A stretch of 64,000 bases of DNA from Asparagopsis taxiformis (GCA_030407315.1 JALQPE010000172.1:1-64000); one strand, 5' to 3'; shown: positions 37,814 through 48,518, counted from the first letter of the stretch. The notes: generated by a model from the letters alone, not told the origin. Made by a program: numbers and translations.

Positions 37814-38674
37814 ATTACTGTCTCTTCATACAAAATAACCCATTCGGTGACCGCCCGACTCTTTTTTTTAACTGTGCAGCCCGTTAAGAGAAGAATATTT
37901 GTTTCCTGTGACCTATGCTTCTGCTTAATCTCCAGGATGGAAGTTTTTCATCGCCATGTGTCGTTTCTCTTAGTTAATTCTGGATCACTTTCCCGGATAT
38001 TTCGCATCTCATAGTGTGTCAGAGCATTTTAAATACCGGATTCAATCTACTCTCGTCGCACTGCTTGCATGAAAAAGGTCACCTTGTCGAGCCGCGGCAG
38101 TAAACTTTGTATTTTCCCGATGCAGCTGCTCTCTTAACCTACTGCTCTAGTGTACATCGGAACGAATACCAATCTTTCCTACGCTACATGTGGCTTCAAT
38201 TTACGATGTCGTCCTGTCTGGATTTCTGCCTGAATCAACTCTTCCATCGGATCATTACTAAAGACTTTTCAACAGTATCTTTCGGACTTGATCGCGCTTC
38301 TCCTGTCACCATCTACTTCATACTTTGTTCAGCTGCGCCCGGACAAGTAATGAAACAAAACCGTAAATTAGTTTGCGTTAAAAGCTGTCAAAACCCTGAC
38401 GCCTTTGTCTGATGTGTTTGATGTTAACGTTTCTCGCCGTTCCTGAAGCAGACAGAACAATATGCGCCGTTTCACAGCAAGATGGCTCTCTCGCAAGTAT
38501 TTTATTAACATGGCTAGGGTTGTTCAACTGAAAATATGAGCAGTCTCAAAAAGAAGTTAGGCTATGATGAAGAGTAAAGATGGCGTACATTCGTTCCACA
38601 AAGCAAGCCAAACCAGTTCACATATGTTGACAAAAAAGTACAACTCTAACATGGACTGGAGAAAACGGAGGTGC
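37814..38674. other. Convergent 3' region, nothing recognised
   Basis: 861 bp between two 3' ends. Some open frames occur but lack family features. A poly-T/pyrimidine tract is at 37861-37869. Confidence 0.4.
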
Positions 38675-39967
38675 TCAACGCCGGCCGTTCAAAGAAGGCT
38701 TGGCAGCTCGAGCAGATTGATTTTTGTTTGCTCTACGCATGAACGACATGGTGCGATTGACTTTCTTGTTCTTCGCCTTTGCATTTCTAAGTTCCCTCAG
38801 TTGCTTGTCATCAAGTCCTTGGTTTCTCTCCGGTGCTAAGGATGTGTACAAGAAAGGTGTGGGACGGGGAATAGTGGCTAGGACCGGTTCATCGTCACCT
38901 TTCCCTGTTTTAGATTTGAAGGCGTTGATCTTCTCCTGTGTTGTTCTGAAATGTTTCACAGTCTCCATCGCAGCACGCCTCTCGGAAACAATGCCTTCTT
39001 TCGGAGCACGTCGTCCCTCTTCCGGTTTGTCAAACTCATCGAGCAAATCGTGGAAGTTTGCGTTACTCTGATAAACCGGTCTGGCCCACTTCATAAGAAG
39101 CTTTTCAGCCATGCGCTTATTAGGAAGATGGTCTTCCTTGCGGGACAAATAATGAACTATGCGACCGAGCCCTTGCGAGCTCTCCAGCCTTTCCACCCAA
39201 TCACTATCTACTCTGATATTCATGAGTATCGTTAACAATGACGTCCTTATCTGCACATTTGGCAAAGCACCATCAGGCATGGGATCCAACCAAGCTTTGA
39301 TGATAGCGAGCAGCATGTTATCCATCAACTGTTCGCGATGAGAAACCTTCATAACCATAAGCTCCACTTCACGCAACATCTTGAGTTTTTCTAGGGCGGG
39401 TTTGCCGGACTGGTATGACTTGATGTCAGAATCCCTTGCCGTCATCATCTTTTCCAAGAATGATACACATTCAGCTTCCACCTTGGCAGGGTCAATTTCC
39501 ACACGGCGCGGACGACGCATAGCCTTATTCTCATCCAGGGCTCGTTCGAAAGCATTCTTCGGCTTGGCTGGAGGCGCCTCTTCCTGGTCATCTTCCGGTT
39601 GCGGTTCATCATAGGGGTCCTTGGGCTCGGCTTCATAACGGCTATCGTGGTCTATATCGTACGAGCTCTTGCTATCACGACGAGAAGTCTCACCAGGTCG
39701 TTTGGGCTCGTCAGAATCGGCGAAATCGTCTTCCTGCTTGGTGAGCCGACGCTTCTTGGAAGTGCGAGGCTCACCAGAAGTTTTGTTGCGCTTCTTGCGT
39801 ACTGAATCGGAACGACGCTTGGGAGCGGGCTCCTCGTCGTCGGACGAATCAAAAGCAATTGGAGCACGTGCAGAGGGTACAGGACTGCGAGTGGTGGGTG
39901 GAAGCTGTTCGCGGTCGGATTCTTCGAGGTCGGAGCCGAACACATCCGTCACAAGATCCGTTGACAT
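38675..39967 (-). CDS. IWS1: IWS1/Spn1 transcription elongation factor (430 aa)
   Basis: The N-terminal ~160 residues are acidic and Ser/Arg/Lys-rich, disordered. Residues about 160-310 form the helical TFIIS-N-type domain typical of IWS1: the LREVELMVMKVSHREQLM and DWVERLESSQGLGRIVHYL segments are characteristic. The C-terminus is basic. IWS1 works with Spt6 and RNA polymerase II in elongation, mRNA export and histone H3K36 methylation. The gene pair with DUF1350 is divergent, 244 bp apart. Confidence 0.9.
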   Translation of the reverse strand: MSTDLVTDVFGSDLEESDREQLPPTTRSPVPSARAPIAFDSSDDEEPAPKRRSDSVRKKRNKTSGEPRTSKKRRLTKQEDDFADSDEPKRPGETSRRDSKSSYDIDHDSRYEAEPKDPYDEPQPEDDQEEAPPAKPKNAFERALDENKAMRRPRRVEIDPAKVEAECVSFLEKMMTARDSDIKSYQSGKPALEKLKMLREVELMVMKVSHREQLMDNMLLAIIKAWLDPMPDGALPNVQIRTSLLTILMNIRVDSDWVERLESSQGLGRIVHYLSRKEDHLPNKRMAEKLLMKWARPVYQSNANFHDLLDEFDKPEEGRRAPKEGIVSERRAAMETVKHFRTTQEKINAFKSKTGKGDDEPVLATIPRPTPFLYTSLAPERNQGLDDKQLRELRNAKAKNKKVNRTMSFMRRANKNQSARAAKPSLNGRR

Positions 39968-40211
39968 GTTGGTGAGGCGTTGTGAGGATATTTGGAATGT
40001 AGTTGGTGTTGCTTGCGTGTTGTGGCGGGCGAGGAGGGAGCTAGCTGTTGATCAGCGACACCACACGCGGCTTTGAAATATGTGCTGACGCGATTGGAAG
40101 TCTAAGACATTTAATTATTTTGTAAACACTGTAATTGCAGAGATTGTGAATGCCATCCTCAACACATGTTGACGGCTCGACACTGATCTCAACTGCAAGC
40201 CGCTCGTAGGA

Positions 40212-41507
40212 ATGGCGTTCATTTCGTCGTTTGTCGCTGGCGTCCATCCGACATTGGGGCAGTCGCTCGTTCGACGCCGTCCACGTTACCGTGCATCGCC
40301 CACGCTCTGCGTCAATCCAACTGATTCCGCGTCGCAGCAACCCGAATCAGCAGATGAAGCCACGGATGCATCTGCAGAACCGGTACAAGCACTACAAGCC
40401 GCGTTGAATGAAGCATTCAATGTCGCTTTCAACCCCGTCCTATCGACGTGCTCAGTGTTGCAGCGTCGCTGGACAACACTGTCCGACACGTACATTTTGC
40501 GTCCACCCGGTCGAGCGAAAGCTGTGCTACACTTCATTGGCGGTGCATTCTTCGGCGCCTCACCCCATATTGCATATCGCACCCTACTGGAACGTCTTGC
40601 CAACCGCGGTTACTGCATTGTAGCAGCTCCATACAATCTGTCGCTCGACTATCTCACTCTCGTTGCCAATCTCACCTCCAATTGGGAGCGTGTAGAAACA
40701 GACCTTGCCCTTGAATACGGCGCGGTACCTGTCATTGGTATCGGCCATTCCGCTGGTGCTCTCTTTCACAGCATAGCATCCTCGCTCTTCGATGACACAT
40801 GCCCAAAGGCAGCAAATATTCTCATTTCCTTCAACAATCGCACAATCCGCTCTGCTGTTCCACTATACGACCAGCTAAGACCGCTGCTACAAACTTCGCT
40901 AGTGGCTCGCGATTCCATCCCGCAAAATGTCCGCTCTTTCCTCGACGACCTCCCAGACCTCATCGATTCGACTATAGAAGGTAGTCCGTTGACGCCCACA
41001 AATCTCCGCAACAACTTGCTCCCAACGCTACGCGAAACGCGCCGCGTAGCAGATCAACTGCTGCCTTTATTTCGTGAAATCACCGATGATTCAGAGAACA
41101 ACACGAGTGAATTTTATCCGCCGCCATCCGATGTCGCAAACTCCATCAGTGAGTTGTATGCGGTCGAACAGACATTGGTCGTTAAATTTGATGGTGATAC
41201 ACTAGACGATAGTCCAGATCTTGTTGATTATATTCGCAAGCGCGGTCCAGATACAGAAGTGTCTTTGATCACGCTCTCTGGTTCTCACCTTACACCGCTC
41301 GCTCAGGATGCACCTGATTTCACTGCTTCACTCGCAGATGCACCGGCAACTTTTGGTGTCTTCGGTGCACCGAGCACTTCAATTGCCAGTTCGCTCGCAG
41401 CATTTGCACAGGAGACCGTAAATGCGCTGGGTCTAAAAGAGTTGACCGCACTAGAAGTGCTCATTGATGAGTGGATTGAGACGGCAATTGCCAATGATAA
41501 ATTGTGA
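40212..41507 (+). CDS. DUF1350 alpha/beta-hydrolase-like plastid protein (431 aa)
   Basis: The N-terminal ~60 residues are Ser/Arg/Thr-rich and look like a plastid transit peptide. The body shows the DUF1350 hallmarks: GGAFFGASPHIAYRTLLE and, near residue 180, IGHSAGALFHSIAS with the nucleophile elbow G-H-S-A-G. The family is found in cyanobacteria and plastid-bearing eukaryotes; its substrate is not established. It would be a cyanobacterial-derived nuclear gene whose product goes to the plastid (inference). Confidence 0.88.
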   Translation: MAFISSFVAGVHPTLGQSLVRRRPRYRASPTLCVNPTDSASQQPESADEATDASAEPVQALQAALNEAFNVAFNPVLSTCSVLQRRWTTLSDTYILRPPGRAKAVLHFIGGAFFGASPHIAYRTLLERLANRGYCIVAAPYNLSLDYLTLVANLTSNWERVETDLALEYGAVPVIGIGHSAGALFHSIASSLFDDTCPKAANILISFNNRTIRSAVPLYDQLRPLLQTSLVARDSIPQNVRSFLDDLPDLIDSTIEGSPLTPTNLRNNLLPTLRETRRVADQLLPLFREITDDSENNTSEFYPPPSDVANSISELYAVEQTLVVKFDGDTLDDSPDLVDYIRKRGPDTEVSLITLSGSHLTPLAQDAPDFTASLADAPATFGVFGAPSTSIASSLAAFAQETVNALGLKELTALEVLIDEWIETAIANDKL

Positions 41508-41742
41508 CTGACGCGAATAAGTTTTGTTTGTCGACTGTCGTAGGCTCGTTTTTACAGGTTCTATGTTAAATTATAGTTGTTATAGTACAACATAGACCAG
41601 CACAACGCGAAGTATCGGCACCAACGCAAAGTCATCTGCGTCCATTCGCACGAAAGCATAGTGGCGAAACGTTCGCGAGCTCCGGTGCATGCAGCTTGAC
41701 GCGCTTAATCTCATTTCTTGTTTGTGGTAGGGGCGGAGGCGT

Positions 41743-42987
41743 TCATTCGCGCACAAACAAGTCAGCGCGGCGGACCGAGTTAGGGCTGTTTGATTTTGGT
41801 CGGCGATGCACAAAGGCGAGCCAAGGATGTCGCATGATACCGGCACTGTTCATGCGTTGGGAGCGACTCGGGCAGAGGAGTAACGATAGTAAACTGCGTG
41901 CATCTGGCGAAAGGGCTGCAACTCGTTGATTGCCTAGCGGAAAAAGAAGAGTTTGGCGCATGTCATAGCGCTCAATCATTGCGAACTCGCGCACACTATC
42001 CAGTGTTGCATTTGTACCACCCAATGGCAACTCGCCAACGAGCATTTCGTACAGGAGGACACCCAAGCCCCAAAAGTCAACGGCGGGTAGGACGGGGCCG
42101 TTATCGAGCAGTTCTGGCGCCACATGCTGCAAACCATCTTGTGCGAGTAGAGCCTCGAGCTGTGCAGAGGTGCGTCGAGGCTCATACTTGGCAGAGGCGC
42201 GGGAATACATGTAGGCTGCTGAAAAGCCGACAAGTTTGACGGAGATGTGATCTGGGGACGAGCCTGCCACGAGTACACTACTACTCGCGACTGCACCGTG
42301 CAAGACGGTGCGTCCGTGCAGAAACTCGACGGCGTTGAGGACCTGCATGAAAATGGAGCGAGCCTGGGGCTCATTAAGTTTGTGATCTCGCAGCCATGAG
42401 CGCAAGGTTCGGTTGCTAACGCGTTCCATCACGATGTGGGTTTCATTGCGAGTGTGGAACACGTCGAGAATGGCGGGGAGACTGGGACAAGGGCGTTGGC
42501 GGAGAGCACGGCCGACGTAAGTTTCGACAATGCTTGGAATTGGGTGTGCGGATCGAGAAATAGCTTTGACAGCCACGGAGAGGGAGTCGCGGCGTCGGAG
42601 TGCAGCGAAAACTACCGAGGTTGCGCCGTGGCCCAAAACGTGATTGGTGTCGACGGCGTACAATGCGGGCAATTTGTGCTGACGAACGTGGTCGAGAGCG
42701 GCGGTCCATGCGTCGAAATCTGCGTCTGTTTGGGCGATGAGGCGGACGGTGAAGCTAGTGCCCATGCGGCGGGGGGTGCGCTCGGTGAGAATGATGGTGC
42801 GGGGATCTGAGGAGGCGTGCTGGGTTGAATTGGAGAGGGTGATGTAATTTTTGGTGTCGGGGGATTGCAATTCACCATAGTCGCGGAGGATGAAGCGACG
42901 GAGATGGTGGGCGTTGGAGATGCGATACAATAGATTACCGGAGAGGTGCACGTCCATTTGGGCGGCGGCGCGATTGAGGTCTTGCAT
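41743..42987 (-). CDS. PH-domain pseudokinase (414 aa)
   Basis: Residues about 15-103 read as a PH domain: GNLLYRIS, RRFILRDYG and a C-terminal helix with the invariant Trp (DFDAWTAALDHV). A kinase fold follows (about 112-395): a glycine loop GHGATSVVF, VAVK lysine (141), a helix with E155, and a SIFMQVLNAVEFLHGR helix. The catalytic HRD is replaced by HGA (230-232) and DFG by VGFS (253-256). The later DFWGLGVLLYEMLVGELPLGG and the C-lobe Arg region remain normal. Catalysis is therefore unlikely; it should act as a membrane-recruited scaffold or allosteric partner. The start is the ATG 42987. Confidence 0.85.
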   Translation of the reverse strand: MQDLNRAAAQMDVHLSGNLLYRISNAHHLRRFILRDYGELQSPDTKNYITLSNSTQHASSDPRTIILTERTPRRMGTSFTVRLIAQTDADFDAWTAALDHVRQHKLPALYAVDTNHVLGHGATSVVFAALRRRDSLSVAVKAISRSAHPIPSIVETYVGRALRQRPCPSLPAILDVFHTRNETHIVMERVSNRTLRSWLRDHKLNEPQARSIFMQVLNAVEFLHGRTVLHGAVASSSVLVAGSSPDHISVKLVGFSAAYMYSRASAKYEPRRTSAQLEALLAQDGLQHVAPELLDNGPVLPAVDFWGLGVLLYEMLVGELPLGGTNATLDSVREFAMIERYDMRQTLLFPLGNQRVAALSPDARSLLSLLLCPSRSQRMNSAGIMRHPWLAFVHRRPKSNSPNSVRRADLFVRE

Positions 42988-43010
42988 GTTGTGTTGCAAT
43001 TCCGTACCGT

Positions 43011-43040
43011 GCCGTGCTGTGCTGTGCTGAGCTGTGCTGT
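43011..43040. repeat. Imperfect (GCTGT)n microsatellite
   Basis: Six pentamer units with two single-base changes, in the probable 5' untranslated region of the pseudokinase gene. On that gene's strand it reads (ACAGC)n. Confidence 0.7.
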
Positions 43041-43980
43041 GTGGTGGAGTGGTCCATGCACGGGCGAGTGAGGCGGTGTGCGACGCAGGGGAACGAATTG
43101 CGTTGTGATTTATATGTGGTGACGGGCGGACCTACGGCATGCGGGCAAATGCGTGCGCGCGCCGAAGGTATCAATCAAGGGGGAAATTTTGAAACAATTG
43201 GCGTTGCGTGACCGCCAGCCGCTGCAATGTCAGTATGACTGGACCAAACCAATGACAGTGGAGTCGTTTCAGCCTCACCTTCACTTGCGCCGCTATGAAA
43301 TTTGGCCTTATCTCGGGCACTTGTCCCGATCTCGAGATAATTTTCCGTCACGCATATGTGCAGCGTCAGACTTGGCCCAATCCACGCCTTGCCATGTAGG
43401 CATCCAGATTGAAGCTCCACTCGCCCCGACCCTCATTGGCTGCGCGAAGGCCTTGTCGATTCCTATTGGCCCATCCATCGCATGCAGCGCCTCAATATCT
43501 CGCTGATCTGCATAAAAATAACCATCGACCAAGAATTACAGCACTACTTGTCGCATCCCCAATGGCTCCATCAAATCACGGTGGTCCGCCCGTCAAGTGG
43601 AAGATGTAGCGCTTGCGTGACGTTTGTCGCCGTCTGCAACCGATCTGCTATGAGTTGAACCACTTGGTGGTATCCTGTTGGATGTTGATCGATGCTCAAG
43701 TGGAAGTCCGTCCGTCATCCGTTACAGTGCGCGCACGCGCATACGACTTGACACTACAACTTTTGAATTGTGCGCCTCGTCACATTTCTTGATCTCATCT
43801 CGCATATGCTAATCCGACTGTTCGATTTGGCGCTGCTGCGTCGCGTTGCGCTACTCCGCTTTGCGCCTTGTTTGCTCTAGCTATTGATAACATCATGTCG
43901 ACGGTGCATGTGACTGGTCGCTTCACAACACACCTTACACACGATGCTATGTAAATTCACACTCTTGTCAACATGTGCAG

Positions 43981-44040
43981 GCACGGCAGTAGCGGTGTAG
44001 CGCGGCGCGGAGCGGAGCGGCGAAGCGCAGCGCTACTACA
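43981..44040. repeat. GC-rich inverted repeat
   Basis: GTAGCGC at 43997-44003 pairs with GCGCTAC at 44030-44036; the loop contains repeated GCGGA/GCGGC units. It could form a hairpin; function unknown. Confidence 0.5.
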
Positions 44041-44845
44041 CGATCTGTGTGTGTAGCAAATTACAGGGCATTTCATGGATGTATACATGCATGCATAAAG
44101 GTGGAAACAGCGTGCAAAAGAGAGCAAACCGTTGCAAAATCCAGTACGGATGCCAACAAGAATAAAGTCGATCTGACGTAATCCGATGTGCTAATCGGCA
44201 GTAAAGTCGGATGAGCGGGAAACTTGCAACTTGTTGACGGTTACAAACAAGCGAAAAGTGTGCACGTATCGTGTTCATCGCTTTGGAAACTGTGAAACAG
44301 TCGCCTCGTCCATCAACTCCGTGTCAATCAACACGCGCCGTGCCCCGATATTTGACGGCCAATCGGACACGACTCGTAGAACACACAGTTATTTGATGAC
44401 GCAATCACCACCGCATCCCATTGGCTACTTTTTCGAGACCGTTTCATTTTAAATTTTATTTCAAAATTATTTTTCAATTTCATCGATCCGTTTGATCTCA
44501 TACACGCACTCTCATCAACTCGCTCTGCCCCAAACTACTTGCGTCGTACCATCGATCCGCACATCCGCTTCGCTAGCACCATCGCTCTGCCCCGACCATC
44601 TCCATTCCAATCACCAGTAACGGCTAGTGCTTGCCCTTTCGCCCGCCATGCATCACTCCTTCCCAACCCATTTCTCACATACAAACTGTCGCCGCACCTG
44701 CCGCCCACTCCATTCCACTTATCATCGCCAGTCCTGAGAGATCCACCCCGCCTTATGTAATAGAGTCTGCACTCCGCACCTCACAATTGAGTCTAATAAG
44801 CCTCATCCCAAAAACCCGCCCTCCCCTTCTGCCGACCACAACGCA

Positions 44846-46447
44846 ATGGCGGCAATGGCCTCCGGCGGCGAAGAACCCAATCGACGAACTGCCTCAATAG
44901 CGAACCTCCTCCTCCCCACCACCGAACTTGCCGAGAAAAACTTGCTATCCCTCAGCCACCTCGCCGCCTCAATGCAGCCCGCACCGACAGATCATCGCGC
45001 TTCGCCCTCGTCCGCTGCCGCTGTCGCCCGTCGTCGTCGCGCAGCCGCCGAAGCATTTGCCAGGACTAGATCGGTTCCTGTCGTCCAGCGTCGCAAGCCG
45101 GACAGGCCAGAGCCCCAGCCTACTCCTGGTCCCGCTCCAACCCCTTCGCCGCCCGAACAGCGTCGCCAGAATCGCTTGTCCAGATCCTCCTCGGCTGCCA
45201 ATGCCGCCGCACTGGGCGTCGCTCACCCCTCTGCCAAGCGCATCAGTCGCACCAAGAGTGGCAACATTTCTCGCAAAGCAGCAATGCTCGCCGCAGCATC
45301 GCCTGCAACCGGTGACAGTGAATCTGTTCAGCACGCATCTGCTGCCGCTGCCCCTGCTACCCCTCATTCCTCGCTACACCCTCCTCCATCTGCTCCCCAC
45401 GCACACGCTGCGGCCACACCCAGCCCAACTGTCCTGCGCCCCATATCCTCCAACCCGCTCGCGGGATACAGCAGCAAGCATACCTCGGCCTCCAACTCGG
45501 TGGAGTCCTGTGTGCCAACAGATGGTGTGCGTAATGTGCGCACAACGTCACCATGTATTGACACACCGTCCAGGAAGGCCGCTTACCAGGCTGCTGCCAG
45601 CCGCTTCGCCGGTGTCGACTATGCTTCTAATGCTTTGGCTCGCATTCGCAGCAACACTGCCCCTAGTCCGGAACCAATGATGGACATCGACGGCGAACTC
45701 GACCAGAGAGACCCTAGTGCTTCATCACACGATGCCAAACTTGCTCTCCGCGCTAGGGCGCGCACCACTCCAGATGCCAAGCGCGCTCAAAACAGGGAGA
45801 GTGCCAAGAGGTTCCGGGTTGCGCAAAAGAAAAGATGGAATGAGCTGCAGGAAACGGTTGAGAAGAAGGACCGAGAGATTGACAGACTCAAGGAAATGTT
45901 GCAGGAAGCGACAAACAAGAACCTGGCCACCCAGAGCGACACGACTAAGAAGGTGGCCGCCCTAACCGATGACAAAGCTGATGCGCTGAGCATTGCGGAA
46001 TTGGGACTGTTTGTGAAATTGATGACGGCACCAAGTAATGACAGAGATGACAGGCCTGATGACGAAAAACCTCCGTTAGCAGCCAACATTGGTAGTTTGT
46101 TCAGAGTGATTATTTCGAGGTTGGATGGGTCTGTGCTGGGTGTTCGTCATCAGAACAATTGCCGCGGAGTAGCGATGGGTGGGGAAGTTGGTGGGTGCAT
46201 TTGGGACCATGTGCATTCAAGCGACTTTGCACACTTTCGTTTCAGCATAGTACATGTGGCGAGGATGGCTTCAGTGCTTGGTGGAGAACCGTCGGTGTTT
46301 TCGTATCGTCGTCGGGAATTGGCGGAGAGTTTGAGTGAGACGGAGAACAAGGAGCAATACATTCGGATGAAGGGTTGTTTGTATCCACTTGCGGACGAGG
46401 ACGGGGAGATAACGCGGGTAATCCTGGCTGAATTTATAGAAGGATGA
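44846..46447 (+). CDS. bZIP transcription factor with C-terminal PAS-like domain (533 aa)
   Basis: The N-terminal ~300 residues are Ala/Ser/Pro-rich and disordered. A bZIP follows at about 305-370: basic region NRESAKRFR with the invariant Asn and Arg (N-x7-R), then a leucine-type zipper. Residues about 400-530 read as a PAS fold: SRLDGSVLGVR, GCIWDHVHSSDF, and a YIRMKGCLYPLADEDGE strand pair. Stramenopile aureochromes are bZIP-LOV proteins, but the LOV GXNCRFLQ motif is absent here, so a flavin photoreceptor is not supported. A sensor or dimerisation role for the PAS is likely (inference). Confidence 0.82.
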   Translation: MAAMASGGEEPNRRTASIANLLLPTTELAEKNLLSLSHLAASMQPAPTDHRASPSSAAAVARRRRAAAEAFARTRSVPVVQRRKPDRPEPQPTPGPAPTPSPPEQRRQNRLSRSSSAANAAALGVAHPSAKRISRTKSGNISRKAAMLAAASPATGDSESVQHASAAAAPATPHSSLHPPPSAPHAHAAATPSPTVLRPISSNPLAGYSSKHTSASNSVESCVPTDGVRNVRTTSPCIDTPSRKAAYQAAASRFAGVDYASNALARIRSNTAPSPEPMMDIDGELDQRDPSASSHDAKLALRARARTTPDAKRAQNRESAKRFRVAQKKRWNELQETVEKKDREIDRLKEMLQEATNKNLATQSDTTKKVAALTDDKADALSIAELGLFVKLMTAPSNDRDDRPDDEKPPLAANIGSLFRVIISRLDGSVLGVRHQNNCRGVAMGGEVGGCIWDHVHSSDFAHFRFSIVHVARMASVLGGEPSVFSYRRRELAESLSETENKEQYIRMKGCLYPLADEDGEITRVILAEFIEG

Positions 46448-46919
46448 TGCTGTCGGCATCAATGAGCTGGGATGATATACGTCGCAATGCAAAGATTTTC
46501 ACACTATTATTAACTCCGAGCTCTTTCCTATGAAAGGACACATGCGTCTCGTACTTGACATCCATTGTGCAGCTTGCGTCAGGGCACAACTTCTTTTCCG
46601 TAAAGAGGGGCGGTTGGTAAGATGCCGCCGTTGCTGAGCAACTTAGTTTCTGTCGTAGTAGAGTACGATAACGGTAAGACGGGCTGTACTTGGGAACGAC
46701 ACGAGTTTCAGAACGTTAGCGCTCAATTAACTTGTAAACCATCACACGATTCACAAAGCCACGGTGCGTCAGAAACTTGACATTTTTTTGGAAAACATGT
46801 TTTTGCGTTTCGCGCCATTTTGCACTGTCCGGCGCACGCTGATCCCAACCCTTTAAACGCGTTCTACCCGCTGCCCACTTGCTTGGCTCAACGCTCGTCG
46901 TCACAATTCCACGCGCAAC
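46448..46919. other. Intergenic upstream of SSRP1
   Basis: 472 bp between two plus-strand genes. It presumably holds the SSRP1 promoter. No RNA gene or ORF with family features. Confidence 0.4.
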
Positions 46920-48518
46920 ATGGCTACCGAGGTTGAAGGCCCCGTCCGTTCCTTCTCGGGAATTTCAATGGCCGGCCAGAGCGGCGGCTCTGGAACTCTC
47001 AAAATCACCCAGAAGGGCTTTGCATGGAAGGCACGCGAAGGCTCCAGAAATGTCACTGTAGCCGCCATGGACTTGCTTCGCGTTGAGTGGCTACGCGGCG
47101 GACGCGGCCAACAGCTCAAACTCTCATTGAAAGGTGGTACAACCCTGCGCTTTGAAGGCTTCCGATCCAACGATTACGCCGATCTCAAGGACTTTTCCGC
47201 CGCCAATTTCGGCTCCGAAATGACCCGTGTCAACCAGGCCTGTCGCGGATGGTCGTGGGGCGAGCTGGACGTCAGTAGAGGCGCCGCTTCCAATCTCATC
47301 TTTCGCACCGGCGGTGGTGAATCCACCAAGAATCGCGCTTCCGAATTTGAGGAAGCCTTTGAAATGCCAATGGGTAAGGTTGCAAACGTTCAGCTGCCTG
47401 GTAATGCCAAGGAGCTTGCGCTCGACTTTCATGTGGATGATACCGCCGGTAAAATGGACGAAGAACTTGTGGAAATGAGGTTTTATATTCCTGATGAGAA
47501 TGAGGCAAAGGCTATCTATGAATCGGTCAAGGCCAGAGCTGATACAAGCGCATTTGCTGGAGAGAGTATGTGCTCGTTTACACAGATGGGGGTCATGGTT
47601 CCTAGAGGGCGCTATGATGTTGATATGTACGCCAATTACATCAAGCTGAGAGGCAAAGCTGTTGATTTCAAAATTCTCTATTCGTCCATCACAAGATTGT
47701 TTCTGTTACCCAAGCCCGACAACGTTATCGTATCATTTGTTATGTCGCTTGACCCGCCGATCCGACAGGGAAATACAATGTACCCGCATCTTGTGTTCCA
47801 GTTTGACACAGAAGAGAAGACGAGAGTGGATTTACCCATATCTGCCGAGGACCTTGAGAAGAAATATAAGGGAAAGCTTTCAGATGTCGAGGAGGGTTTT
47901 ACGTGGCGAGTTTTCTCCAAAGTGCTTAAAAATTTGAGCGCAACACCGCTTCATGTGCCAAAGACTTTCAGCAGTTCGGAAGACGCCAAGGGTGTACGCA
48001 CTGCACTCGGGCCCAATGAAGGCTTCTTGTTCTTCCTCGAGTCGTGCTGCTTCTTCATCAACAAGCCACCGTCATACATACGGTACGATGATATTGACTT
48101 TGTCGAGTTTCGTCGAATGGACCTCGAGCGCCGATTTGATCTGTTCATGTCTTTGACAACTGGATCGAACAACACGTATCTGTTCACCAACATCGAGCGG
48201 TCGGAGTTTGAGCCGATTTTCAAGTTTTTGTACGAGTCGAAGAAAGTGCCCGTTGAAAATGCGGAGCAACTGAAGAGGACGGGTGGAAGGCAACGAGTGG
48301 AGATGGTGGATGGTGATGACGATTCAGGGAGTGAAGATGATGATTTTGATCCCAATGCGTCGACTAAGGACGATGACGGTATGCATGATGATGGCGGCGA
48401 CGATTCGGAGAGCGCAGACTCAGATATGGCATCAGAAGTGGATGCGGACGAAGTAGTTGACCTGAAGAAAAGTAAGGGCAAGCCAGCGAAGAAGAAGAGC
48501 AAGCGGTCGCACCCTTGA
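46920..48518 (+). CDS. SSRP1: FACT complex subunit SSRP1/Pob3 (532 aa), no HMG box
   Basis: It starts with the SSRP1 dimerisation domain (about 1-100; GTLKITQKGFAWKAREG) followed by the tandem PH domains (about 185-440), with FILYSSITRLFLLPK-like and NEGFLFFLESCCFFINKPPSYI segments. The C-terminal ~90 residues are acidic, then a basic KKSKGKPAKKKSK tail. There is no HMG box, as in fungal Pob3 and unlike plant and animal SSRP1. With Spt16 it reorganises nucleosomes for RNA polymerase II and replication. A separate HMG protein (an Nhp6 counterpart) may substitute. Confidence 0.95.
   Translation: MATEVEGPVRSFSGISMAGQSGGSGTLKITQKGFAWKAREGSRNVTVAAMDLLRVEWLRGGRGQQLKLSLKGGTTLRFEGFRSNDYADLKDFSAANFGSEMTRVNQACRGWSWGELDVSRGAASNLIFRTGGGESTKNRASEFEEAFEMPMGKVANVQLPGNAKELALDFHVDDTAGKMDEELVEMRFYIPDENEAKAIYESVKARADTSAFAGESMCSFTQMGVMVPRGRYDVDMYANYIKLRGKAVDFKILYSSITRLFLLPKPDNVIVSFVMSLDPPIRQGNTMYPHLVFQFDTEEKTRVDLPISAEDLEKKYKGKLSDVEEGFTWRVFSKVLKNLSATPLHVPKTFSSSEDAKGVRTALGPNEGFLFFLESCCFFINKPPSYIRYDDIDFVEFRRMDLERRFDLFMSLTTGSNNTYLFTNIERSEFEPIFKFLYESKKVPVENAEQLKRTGGRQRVEMVDGDDDSGSEDDDFDPNASTKDDDGMHDDGGDDSESADSDMASEVDADEVVDLKKSKGKPAKKKSKRSHP

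Larger units (their letters stand above)
42988..44845. other. Long divergent intergenic region with short GC repeats
   Basis: 1.86 kb between the pseudokinase and the bZIP gene. No coding frame with family features. It holds a GCTGT-type repeat at 43011-43040 and a GC-rich inverted repeat near 43981-44040 (both listed as findings). Confidence 0.5.

Noticed and set aside
37900..38420. 101-codon frame in the CK1/IWS1 gap
   Set aside because: Starts at a non-ATG codon and has no features.
44846..46447. bZIP gene as aureochrome photoreceptor
   Set aside because: The LOV flavin-cysteine motif is absent.
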